A stretch of DNA of 64,000 nt from Culex pipiens pallens. Lineage: Eukaryota > Arthropoda > Insecta > Diptera > Culicidae. This document shows, piece after piece, positions 54,801 through 64,000 of the stretch. Made by a program: the position numbers and the translations under genes. The stretch lies in contig NC_068938.1 in the NCBI RefSeq assembly GCF_016801865.2, positions 222,038,663 through 222,102,662 of the forward strand, given 5' to 3'. Under the pieces are notes generated by a model. That model made no database searches, was not told the origin of the DNA, and saw nothing but the letters and a program-made list of their open reading frames with translations. How positions within the stretch are numbered: the first letter of the stretch is position 1; each line of letters begins with the position of its first letter.

Positions 54801-56480
54801 AAATCACTTAAAAGTGCATTATATTTTCGATATATCAAGTCATCACGATACATATATCAAGTCATCATATGTCTACAAAATATGTGAATTGAAATATAAT
54901 TTTGTGTAATTTAGCTTGAAAAATGTTTAAACAATACCCTTGAGAGATGTCTGGCAGTTTAGATACAAATATTTCATGTTGAGTCAATTTAAATGTATTT
55001 TGTAATTGAAATATTTGGTTGAATTGTTTAGCATAGCTTTTCTCTCACTTCAAAAAATGAAAAAAATAATTCCGAGATAAAAGTCTTATCAACTAAAAAC
55101 AATTAAAAATGCATTTCGCTGTGTTTATAATCATATTTAGCGTGTTTTGGGTTGCTTAGAAATATTCGCAAGTTTTCTGAAAGTTCGATGTACAGTACTC
55201 GTTGATACTTAGATATTTTTAAAACCAATAATTGCAAAACAACTGGAGTGTTATTAAAATTGGGTAACATTTTTTCATTTGATTTTTTTATGAACTTTTA
55301 TTCAGTTAATTCAGTAAAAAAATAAATTGGAAATAAACGGAAATTTACTCAAAACATTTCAAAATATATATATATCGGCTTTTACTTCAATTTTTGTTGT
55401 ATTAGGCTTATTTTAAACATTTTGAAATTGTGTGTTATGGTTTTACTTCGACTTTTATTTTTAATACTTTGAAATTTAAAATGAAATGTCTGCATCTTTG
55501 ATTTTGTTTTTTTTTTCTGCCACAGTCGAAATAACTCTCTTGACACTTTTAATCCCATCCATAGATTTTTATTTATTTGTGTGCATTCCTCTGCGTTTAT
55601 AGTCATTTTGAACATGTTTGAATTGATACTAAACATATTTTTAGTTTTTGTGAATTTTCGATGTTACAGCAAAAAAAATTTCCCACTAAAAAAAATCTTC
55701 AAAAATAAGTTTTTTTTTAAATTTATAATTACAAACCGACTGATCTGTTGTATAATGCATTTTCTATGCCTTTTCGCATTGAAAGGTTGGAATTGTGGCT
55801 TTTTATTTTAATTGAGGCTGAAGTGCTCTCAAAAACAGAATAAAATATTAATATATTTTTTAGATTTGTTGAAATCTTAAATCAATTCCATTAAAATACA
55901 TTTGATGACAGGTTTTTATCATTTCATTGGCTATTTCTATCGATAAGTCAATATGTTTTGATTTTTTTTTTTCTGACATTATGGAAGCTTTAAATGTCAA
56001 ACGTAATTTTCAAATTAAATTCTGCACTTTCTATGTAATTTAAAAGATCAGGATTTTTTCTACCCAGAATTTGGTTAAATAGTCAGAAATCCGATTTTTC
56101 TTCTCGTTTTAATGTTTGTGAGCTGGAATATTAAAAAGCTTTTAAAATTGAATATTGTAAATTTCTGGATTTTGACTTGATTGCATTAGAAGCTGTATGA
56201 GATATTTTCATCAAACTCTATCAGAATAAAAAGTAGGATAGGCCGATGTAACGTTTATGAAATGTTTTTTGTCCCCAATATCTAAATTTATTTATTCATA
56301 TTATTTAATTTTTTTGTATCTTATCTATTTTTTTTTATTTAGAATAAAACAAATAATTATTGTTTGGATAAATAAAAATCAAAACTTCAAATTTCTAATT
56401 CAGCTCATTGCCAGTCAATCATGCGCATGCTCAAATCTTCAAATTTCTTATTCTTCGGATCTTAAATTTTTTTTTAACTT
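54801..56480. other. AT-rich sequence, small tandem repeat
   Basis: ATATCAAGTCATCA occurs twice, at about 54834 and 54857. An ATATATATAT run lies at 55366. Otherwise unremarkable, no coding signal. Confidence 0.45.
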
Positions 56481-56570
56481 TAAATCTTCCAATCTTCAAA
56501 TCTTCAAATCTTCAAATCTTCAAATCTTCAAATCTTCAAATCTTCAAATCTTCAAATCTTCAAATCTTTA
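56481..56570 (+). repeat. 8-bp microsatellite (AAATCTTC)n
   Basis: About eleven units in a row, essentially perfect, flanked by degraded units (AATCTTCC before, AAATCTTTAATTC after). It differs from the 22975-23040 array by one base per unit. Confidence 0.95.
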
Positions 56571-57590
56571 ATTCATCAAATATCTTGAAATATTTTTAAG
56601 TAGAAACCATGACTTTCACAAATTTCATTGAAATTTTCCTTTTCATTAGTACAATACAACAATCATTAATTCTGAAAAAAAGTCTATTTGCAATTTTTAA
56701 ATATTTGTTCAGGTATGACTTTATCTCAGCATTTTAAAGAAATCTCGTTGCAGCTCGAGTAATATTTTTATTAGAGCTTGTTTTCAAGTGATGCTTTCAA
56801 ATTGCATATTATTCACTATGTTGAATATTGCCAATAAGGAAAAAAACAAACTTAAGTAAGTTCAACCTCCTGCAAAACTTAATACGTACGAAAACTAGCA
56901 CAAACTCATTTTTTTTCTTGCACCGAGCTGCCATTAGCTTATAACTTTTGCACCAAACCGCTCATTATAGATATCGGGGGTTGTGGGTGCGCTATACTTT
57001 AAACAAGTTTTGCAAACAAACACACCCCATTTCTTCCGCATACGTGTGTGTATCTGTTCGGGTGTGTTACTAAGCTCGCTCGCGGCAAAGAACAATTGCA
57101 CCATCCCAGGCATAAGACGACCTCGCCGCCGCCGCCTCCTGCGATGCTTATTGGGAATGAATCCTATTGTGTGTTGTTATGTCTCATTATGGAAACGGTA
57201 CACAATCGATTTCCCGGAAGAAGAAAAAGACTTTCCAAAAGGGTTTCTCTTCTTTTTCTTTTTGCTCCCGCGTCTTCTTAAGGTGAGGCCAATGAGGGGG
57301 GTGGCTTAAAGATGCTCCTCTTGTTGCTTTTTCTCTATTTGCCCTCTTTAAAAAGATGACGACTCTCTGGGTCGCGCACGTGTGTTTGTGTGTGAATTTT
57401 AAACATGTGAAAAGTGTTATGTGCGAATGTGTGTTTGACGTTGGAGTGCAAACAAACCGTTTTTCTCCGAGCAAGAGTGAAAACTGAAAAAAATAGAAAA
57501 GATTGGAAGGGCCAGGCTTCACTGAACACCAAGATCTGGTGCGCCGTGGTGCGGTTTTCGTGTCACTCTAGAAACCAAACCGAGCTGTTT
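56571..57590. other. AT-rich lead-in then GC-richer unique island
   Basis: Unique sequence from about 56880. GACCTCGCCGCCGCCGCCTCC lies at 57119-57139 (an imperfect CCG run). A 108-codon plus frame (56983-57309) and a 111-codon minus frame (57187-57522) overlap; neither has a recognisable domain. Confidence 0.45.
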
Positions 57591-57734
57591 GTTGTCACAC
57601 CATAGCAACTGTACCGAAAGCACCTTGGTACAACACCGGTGCACCCAAACTGTATACCAAGGATGCAACTCAACATATGGTTGATCCAAGTAAACCGGAG
57701 GCGACATTGTTTTGATTGAGGTTTGCCAGCCATT

Positions 57735-57812
57735 ATTCACAACTTCGGGATGGCGTGGCGGTTGTTGTCTCCGTCTTTTTACCACGAGGTTCCTGGTTCA
57801 ATCCTGGGTACA
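57735..57812 (+). repeat. tRNA-like (SINE-type) promoter segment, plus strand
   Basis: GATGGCGTGGCGGTTGTTGT resembles an A box / D arm, and GAGGTTCCTGGTTCAATCCT resembles a B box / T arm. A T-run follows at 57829. No acceptor pairing, so it is not a tRNA gene. It faces a similar segment on the other strand at 58090-58172. Confidence 0.5.
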
Positions 57813-58089
57813 AATATTTTTGAGGATTTTTTTTTCAATATTTGCTGTCAAAATTACTGATTATATACATTTTTTAAGTAACTTCTTCGAACCTGCGACG
57901 CTTTAGTCAAAGAGTTAGAAAATTGAATGGATTTTTGTAGTGGAATAGAGAAAACATTCCATATTATGCAGGCAGGTTTAAGTGAAAATGCCTATTTCAG
58001 GGTTATATGCACGAGAAGTTAAAGTTTATATTTCATGACACTACGAAATTCTATTCCTAACGAACTATTCTAAACAAATAAAAAACATT

Positions 58090-58172
58090 CAAAAAATAAA
58101 ATAATAACTGTCGAGATTCGAACCAAGAACCTTTAAAATACTAATGCACTGCCTTTGACAACCACACCATTA
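58090..58172 (-). repeat. tRNA-like (SINE-type) promoter segment, minus strand
   Basis: Minus strand: AATGGTGTGGTTGTCAAAGG (A-box-like), then AGGTTCTTGGTTCGAATCTC (B-box-like). Together with 57735-57812 it forms a convergent pair about 280 bases apart. Confidence 0.5.
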
Positions 58173-58900
58173 AGAACTGTTGAGTTCAGTTGGCTTGCAA
58201 GGCATGAAGAGTTGCAAACTTCTCCCGTGTGGTAGGCGCAGAAACCATGTCAGTTTTGTGTACCCGATCCACACCGCCGTCACACCAAACTTCGGTTTGG
58301 TGCACCGATCAAGCTACCGAGTTGTGTCGGGTTTTGGGTCGTGACGAGAAATGGTGCGCATAGAAAAACCGGTATCATAGCAAACCGTTGTCGCACCCGT
58401 CAAAAGGTAAGTCTGGGAAGGTCCGTTGAGACGTCTTGCTTCTGACAGGGGAAACACATCGGCCAGGGCATGAGGGCGATAGTATTTACTCAGTCTGAGG
58501 GCGTACAATACTGGGAATGGATTTGGAAAGTTTTAAATTATTGAAGTTTTTTCCCACCGCTGCTGCTACACCTTTTTCCTCTTCTTCGGTTTTCCTCGCA
58601 AAACAAACACGCACGATTGGTTTTCACCTGAGGAAGAAAGAGGGCTAGAATAAGTTTCAAACAGAAGTTAGAGGAGGCACGGTAGAGTGGGTTATATTTA
58701 GCACTTACCCTTTCCTCTGGACCTACCTGCTGCTGTTGTGGCCACGTGGGTGAACGGTGTGTTTGAAAATGGTTTATTGTGACAGTGCTTAACCTTTTTC
58801 GGATCAAGTGTTCACGACCTACACTAAAGTTGGGCTAATCGGAAAATTGGTGGGAAATCTACTCGGTGAACACGACCGCTTTCTATTTTTGAATAGGGTT
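58173..58900. other. GC-richer unique sequence
   Basis: It includes the small hairpin CACCAAACTTCGGTTTGGTG (58284-58303). GTAAGTCTGGGAAGG at 58406 looks donor-like but has no adjoining coding exon. No gene is called. Confidence 0.4.
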
Positions 58901-60206
58901 ATAAATTGCCTAAATGTTATGTTAGAGTATCTCGTGAATGCTGATCGTAAGATGTATCAAGCATATTTTCAATTCAGTAGAAAAATAAAAAAAAGTAGAA
59001 GCTCGAAAATTAATAAAATGATCGGAGAAGGTTACAATATTTTCTAGATTGATTTTATATTTTTAATTTTGAAAGTGTGATTTGCCTTGAAGTTATTTGA
59101 AGATTGATATATTTCTTTTTTTAAACATTAAATCAGACTCTCTTGCTTTTGCTTTAAGGGTACTCATCAATTAGGGTAACCCATTCTAAGACACTTTAAT
59201 AATAAGTACTGAAAAGTAACATTTAGGTTCATATAATAGTTTTAAATAAATAAATCTTCCATTTGACCTTTTTTAAATAAAAAAATTCCAAAACACGGCG
59301 TGAACAACTGCGACACTAAAACGAATTTGGTTTTCATAGTGTAATGCGAGTAAAATTTGTACTTAGCATTCACGCAGTTTATTTAAATTTCAATAATGTT
59401 TGTTCCAGGAAATTGAATAACGTCAGAAAGGTTACTACATATAAATGGTATTTGAATATTAAAATTTAATTACAGTTAATATTTTACTTTTATGCATAAA
59501 TCGATTAGCAAATTTGTTCACTTGAAATATTCATGAAATTTATGGAAAACTTAACGTTTTATTGCATAGTCCAAACAAAAACATATATTTTATGCTTTTG
59601 ATAGATAAATTAATGGTTCAAAATATCACATTCTTTCAACTGATATTTTTTTTTTTAAAAAAATGTTTTTTTTAAAGATGCAAGTTTCCTTAACTTCAAA
59701 TTTTTAAAAAAATCTGAAAATGGCAAAATTGGTCGTGGAATTTGAATGCAAAAATTTATCGCAAATTTTGTACTGTTTTTTCAAAGGTAAAATCTTGTTT
59801 GACAATCCCGACACTACGGGAATTTGATATCTAGATTTATCATACATTTCAATATTGTTTTTTTTTGTAAATACTCAAAATTGTTACAAAACTACGTATA
59901 TTTTTAAAGTACTGAACATATTAGTTTTTTTAAATATTATTATCAATTATTCGGAAATTTAAATTTAAAAAAAAAAAATTTGCCCAAATTACTTGTTTTG
60001 TTATTAGTAACAAATTTAAAAATCTAATTACTTTTTTTAAAGAAAAAGCTTTTTTTTTAGATATGAGTATTTAAAATAATTACTTTTGAAATGAGTGAAA
60101 AATGTCCGAACAAATGATTCCCACACGGCATTTTTTTTTCTTTCAAGAAAATACATAAATTTGAGAAGATTTCTGGAAATTTACAAAATGTTTTTTCACA
60201 TTTTCG
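58901..60206. other. AT-rich sequence, nothing recognised
   Basis: The 79-codon frame 58808-59047 has no recognisable domain. The rest is low-complexity AT sequence. Confidence 0.45.
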
Positions 60207-60750
60207 ATCATTTGATACTCGTGTTGTAATAACTTAAAATTGATTTTTTTTTAATTTTGAGAATATTTTAAGTATTTAAGGAAAGTATTATTTTTTCAAA
60301 TGTTATAAAATGACCGATCATTTGATACCCGTGTTATAATCACTAAAATTTTGAGTATTTTTTGAATGTTCGTAGTTTTGTTATTAAATTTTGATATTTT
60401 TTTTTCTTTTAAGAAAATACATAAATTTGTGAAGATTTCTGAAAATTTACAAAATGTCTTTTCAAATGTATGAACATTTCCGATCATTTGATACTCGTGT
60501 TGTTATAACTTAAAATTGAATTATTTGTTTTAATTTTGTGAATATTTTAAGTATTTAAGAAAAAGTATTATTATTTCAAAAGTTATAAAATAACTGATCA
60601 TTTGATAACCGTGTTATAATTACTAAAATTTGGAGTATATTTTGAATGTTCGTAGTTTTGTTAAATTCTTCAGTATTTTCAAAAATAAAGTATTATTACT
60701 TTTTAGAGGAATCAAAATGTTCAATCATTTGCTACCGATATTGCAGAAAT
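60207..60750 (+). repeat. Degenerate AT-rich satellite-like array, dimeric period about 275-285 bp
   Basis: Variants of CGATCATTTGATACTCGTGT, then TGTAATAACTTAAAATT, recur near 60207, 60312, 60481, 60596 and 60722. Alternate units match best (60207 with 60481; 60312 with 60596), giving a dimeric repeat. TTTGATACCCGT, then AAAATTTTGAGTATTTTT, is shared with the array at 27260-28150. Confidence 0.75.
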
Positions 60751-61130
60751 CTAAAATGTTTAGTATATTTCTACAAAATTCATAGATTCATGCAATTTTG
60801 AGTATTTTCCAAAAATGTATTATGACTTTCTTGATATCACTATCAATATGTATGAACTAATTTGAATAAAATATTTGCATCGGTCCTAATGTCTTAAACC
60901 ACAGTTTGAATTTTTGAAAAAAATAAAGTTAAACACAACATTTCATTTGATTTTTAAATATTTTACTTTAAAATTGGCCTAAAACCCGTCACAAAATCAA
61001 GTTGATCATTTAAAAAAATCTCTGATTTTTACCAAGTTCAGCTGTCCCTCACAGATGCTTTCCTTTAAAAGGATATTTAGTATGTAAAAATTCAACCCTT
61101 TTTTTGAATCCTATTCTCAGATTATAACCC
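60751..61130. other. AT-rich sequence, nothing recognised
   Basis: No gene or element ends. Confidence 0.4.
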
Positions 61131-62386
61131 TTTTATCGCCGAAATTCGAACCCACCTTGACCGGGCAAACTTTTTTTTTCGCAACCTTCCGCAAACCCAC
61201 CTTCCACCACCGTCATCATCGTTTGTCGGTTCGAATGTTCGGAAAAAGGTTAACAAGATACTTCTTCACTTTGGTTTTCGGCTCAAAGTGGGTTGAAAAT
61301 TCAGCATAGCGGAGAGTGGTGGATGAAAGGTGCGGTGAGGGTGCGCCAATGCTTTGTAACTTTGTGCCTCAAATTGTTTCCAATTGTTGAGCTTGTTGTT
61401 TGCTTCACACTTTGCTCCCTTTTCCGAAAACCTCCCGGTTTGTGGAGTAGCACCCTGATAATACATAATACAGCGGGGGGAGTTGGCTCATGCGAAATGG
61501 GTTCTGACGCGGGGACGATTTAATTAATTTCAATGAGGTCGGTTTTCGAAAGAAGTTGGAAGAAACCGTTTTGCTGCCGCCACCGAGCAATGGAAATAAG
61601 CAGCTAAAATTAAGTGGGTTTATTGATCCGAAGGTTTCTGTCTCTCTCGATGGCTGGCTCACGCAATTTAGATCGTTGATGAGAAAATGGTGAGGGCTTT
61701 GACATCATCGTTCGCAGGTATTTTAAATCTGTTTACCTTAGCATTCCTTAGGAAGGAGGAGGGAAGGAGGGGACGAGCTTTTTGAAAGAGCTTTTGTATT
61801 TAGCGCCAATTGCGATCGATTGAATATTTTATGGGGTTTTACACACGCACCGACGCTGCTGCTGGCAAAAACGAGAAACTCAACGAGAAAGTCATTAATT
61901 TGTCTCATGTTTTGATTGCAAATTTAACGACGGATTAAATATTCAGAGGGATTAAAAGGCTTTCAACTGGAACCGGAATTGGTTTTGTGGTGGCATGGAG
62001 CGCGCGTGCTGAGAAATTTTCAGCCAACTTGGATGGTTCTGAATTCTGTTTCTGATCGATTGGCCCTGGGAGCGATGCTGGCAGGCATTCGAAGCTTTAT
62101 CATCTGGCATCAATATCTTATCGGAGTACTAATCTGCTTGTCAGAAGCATCGAAACGATTTATTTCATGCGAGCTTTTGCTTGCGGGGAGTCTGCAGTAA
62201 TTTACCACTGCAAATGACATCGCCTAGTCGTAATAAATTTGAGAGATTTCATTGCTGCCTGAAACTAGTCGTTTGTTTGCAGGTTCTTGATTGTTGAAAA
62301 TTTAAAGCAAATAGTTCCAAATTCGTTTCAAAAATAAGTTCTTCATATATATCAATCATGATATCTGCTAAGCAAAAATGTTAAGA
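61131..62386. other. GC-richer unique island
   Basis: Unique sequence; frames of 66-85 codons on both strands lack recognisable domains. No gene is called. Confidence 0.45.
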
Positions 62387-63122
62387 TCAAAAACTAAACA
62401 TGGTAAAATTACATCTAAAAAGGGGTATATCTTTTATGTCAGAAAAAAGCTTTAATTTTACCTCTAATAATGTGTAAATTTACATCTGGCAGACGCTAGG
62501 AAAAAATATCTGTAATCCTAAAAAAATATCAAACCGGCGATAGTTATATCCAGCTTACTAAGTCCACGCAAGTTGTAAGCTGTGAAAACTGGACGATCAA
62601 AGCCAATGTACCTCTATGTAGCGTATATGCAGTAAATACTAGGGTGGGTACGTTTTTCAAAAAGTTCTCCGATCAAGTTTTAGTATGGTTCCCCTTGTAG
62701 GGCGTGCTCATAGGGGCTCTCATGCCAAATATCAGTGCATTTGGTTGTAAACTGACTGCGCGCATCAGGATTGAAGTTTACATAGGAATTACTATGGGAT
62801 ATTTGGACTTTTCGTTCAAGTGCTCCTACAGGTCTGGGAAAATAACGCGCCAACTTCTGGTATGGTTAGGCCTATGGGGAATGGTCTGGAGAACACTTTT
62901 CCCGAAGAGAGCATATGGATTCGTTGTCCCTATACCTGGCGCATCGACAAACAATCCGATGTCTCCGGAATCAACGGTTTTCCCTGAAAAAGCATCAAAT
63001 TTTCCTTAGCATGCTATGAAAGCTTGATGAACACCGCGACGCCATATGTCAGACAGAAACCATGACATAAAAGATGTACCCCTTTTTAGATGTAATTTTA
63101 CCATGTTTTTTTTTTTACTGTG
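62387..63122. mobile_element. About 735-bp MITE of the ATGGTAAAATTACATC family
   Basis: ACATGGTAAAATTACATCTA followed by AAAAGGGGTATATC at the left mirrors GTACCCCTTTTTAGATGTAA followed by TTTTACCATGT at the right. A further CTTTTATGTCA / TGACATAAAAG pair lies inward. The right terminus is TTTTTTTTTTACTGT; the left terminus is degraded. GATCA lies at both borders (62385-62389, 63122-63126), possibly by chance. The 101-codon frame inside (62704-63009) is not recognisable, though its GC and residue mix differ from the AT-rich ends. Confidence 0.75.
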
Positions 63123-63295
63123 ATCATAAAATCTCAATAGAACTTGACTATAAACACAGAAAATCGATGAAGGCAATTGAAATAAATGTTTGCAATCGTT
63201 TAGAACGAAATAATTGAGCAATTTTTTTTGTCATGAATTTCATATCATGTTTGGTTAGTTCTCGCGAAATCTATGCAATGTATATTTTAAATGTA

Positions 63296-63535
63296 GGGGA
63301 AATATACCCATTTTAATCACTCTAAGCCGTTCGACCAATTCTCATCACTTTTGCCGTTTTCCGCTATTAAATCAACATTTTCAGATGTGTAAACAATGAA
63401 GAGTTGCTTGCTCACTTTTATTTGAGCTATTTATTACTTTGGAACAGTCAAAAACACTTTACGAAAGCTGTAATTCATGATCAAAGTGCTGATAGGCCGA
63501 TAATAGAAGTAGGCTGAGAAAGGGTATAGTTACCC
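63296..63535 (-). mobile_element. 240-bp TA-flanked MITE (GGGGAAATATACCC), copy 2
   Basis: The TIRs GGGGAAATATACCC and GGGTATAGTTACCC lie between TA at 63294-63295 and 63536-63537. It is the reverse complement of 42777-43015 throughout with scattered substitutions. Confidence 0.9.
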
Positions 63536-63619
63536 TACCACTTAAAAAAGCAGTTAAAAAATGAAATATTTTTGAGTTCTTTGAGCAAACTAGTGATGGT
63601 CTAGAATTTTGCAATTTGC

Positions 63620-63800
63620 AATGGATCCCTAAATTAAAAGCCATTTTGCATAATTAGTTTTTCTATACATGGCTCAATAAAACTTGGTCATAAAAAATAG
63701 GCATGTCAATATTAGATCTGTATTAAGAAGAGGGATTTTCTGATCGATTTAGTGTCTTTGGCAAAGTTGTAAGCATCTTTTATGCTAAAATTAAAGATGG
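63620..63800 (+). repeat. R1 dispersed repeat, copy 5
   Basis: CTAAATTAAAAGCCATTTTG, then CATAATTAGTTTTTCTATAC, then TTTTCTGATCGATTTAGTGT, then CTTTGGCAAAGTTGTAAGC in R1 order. AT-rich sequence without features continues to 64000. Confidence 0.7.
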
Positions 63801-64000
63801 TGCAAAATTTGGTATCGTGGGAACACATTTTTGAAAAAATTGTAATTTTTGAAAATAATGACAAACCAATTAAAAAAAAATAGAAGCATACACTCATTTT
63901 TTGATTAAGTGCACCCTGTTCAATTTGTTTGAACATTTAAAGTTGAAATTTTTCGAAAATGTTTTATTTTGCAATTTAAAAATACTTCATGAAGATAATG

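Noticed and set aside
62704..63009. 101-codon frame inside a MITE
   Set aside because: No recognisable domain, and it is enclosed by the element's TIRs; kept only as an unusual insert.
62385..63126. GATCA as a target duplication for the large MITE
   Set aside because: The left terminus is degraded, so the border is uncertain, and a 5-base match is weak evidence.

Overview
The window looks like noncoding DNA from an insect nuclear genome, most likely a culicine mosquito and plausibly Culex. It is AT-rich. It holds no long open reading frame, no bacterial-style gene organisation and no rRNA. It is crowded with short terminal-inverted-repeat (TIR) elements, foldback elements, a tRNA-derived SINE and diverged low-complexity repeats of the kind known from mosquito genomes. 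The organism call rests on general repeat style and memory, not on a search.

The layout alternates between two kinds of DNA. GC-richer islands of about 1-2.5 kb with no internal copies in the window lie near 3.2-4.3, 10.0-11.0, 12.8-15.3, 17.8-19.6, 23.7-25.5, 28.6-29.75, 33.15-34.35, 37.0-38.6, 40.8-41.9, 44.7-46.2, 49.2-50.75, 53.6-54.8, 56.9-58.9 and 61.1-62.3 kb. Between them lie very AT-rich blocks built from transposon remnants.

The best protein-coding signal is a 64-base exon at 49936-49999 (+). An ATG preceded by an in-frame stop opens a 21-residue signal peptide that ends at a consensus splice donor (CAAG|GTAAGT). It is probably the first coding exon of a secreted or membrane protein whose other exons lie outside the window. 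An insect nicotinic acetylcholine receptor alpha subunit of the alpha-7-like group is a weak guess. Much of the downstream sequence would then be intron.

The mobile elements are all nonautonomous. They include: three 234-bp TTAA-flanked elements, two of which share one TTAA (26.4-27.25 kb); two copies of a roughly 0.9-kb TA-flanked element with repeated GGGGTGACTTTGATAG motifs (35.1 and 39.6 kb); two copies of a 240-bp TA-flanked element (42.8 and 63.3 kb); a 1.17-kb element with CCCGGGAATTCCCGGG ends and a 10-bp target duplication (11.6 kb); a pogo-like 433-bp element (25.6 kb); three G/C-tract MITEs (7.5, 17.5, 46.5 kb); two foldback elements with arms of about 0.55-0.64 kb (5.8-7.2 and 31.2-32.6 kb), one carrying a mirrored coding-like fragment; a SINE in two copies, each with a perfect target-site duplication (38.7 and 46.6 kb); and two related AT-rich satellite-like arrays (27.3-28.15 and 60.2-60.75 kb). 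Several are nested, which gives relative insertion ages.

I saw no CRISPR array, genuine tRNA or rRNA gene, viral gene or autonomous transposase. No element family was checked against a database. Coordinates of diverged repeats are by eye and approximate; those of elements with clear TIRs and target sites should be within a base or two.
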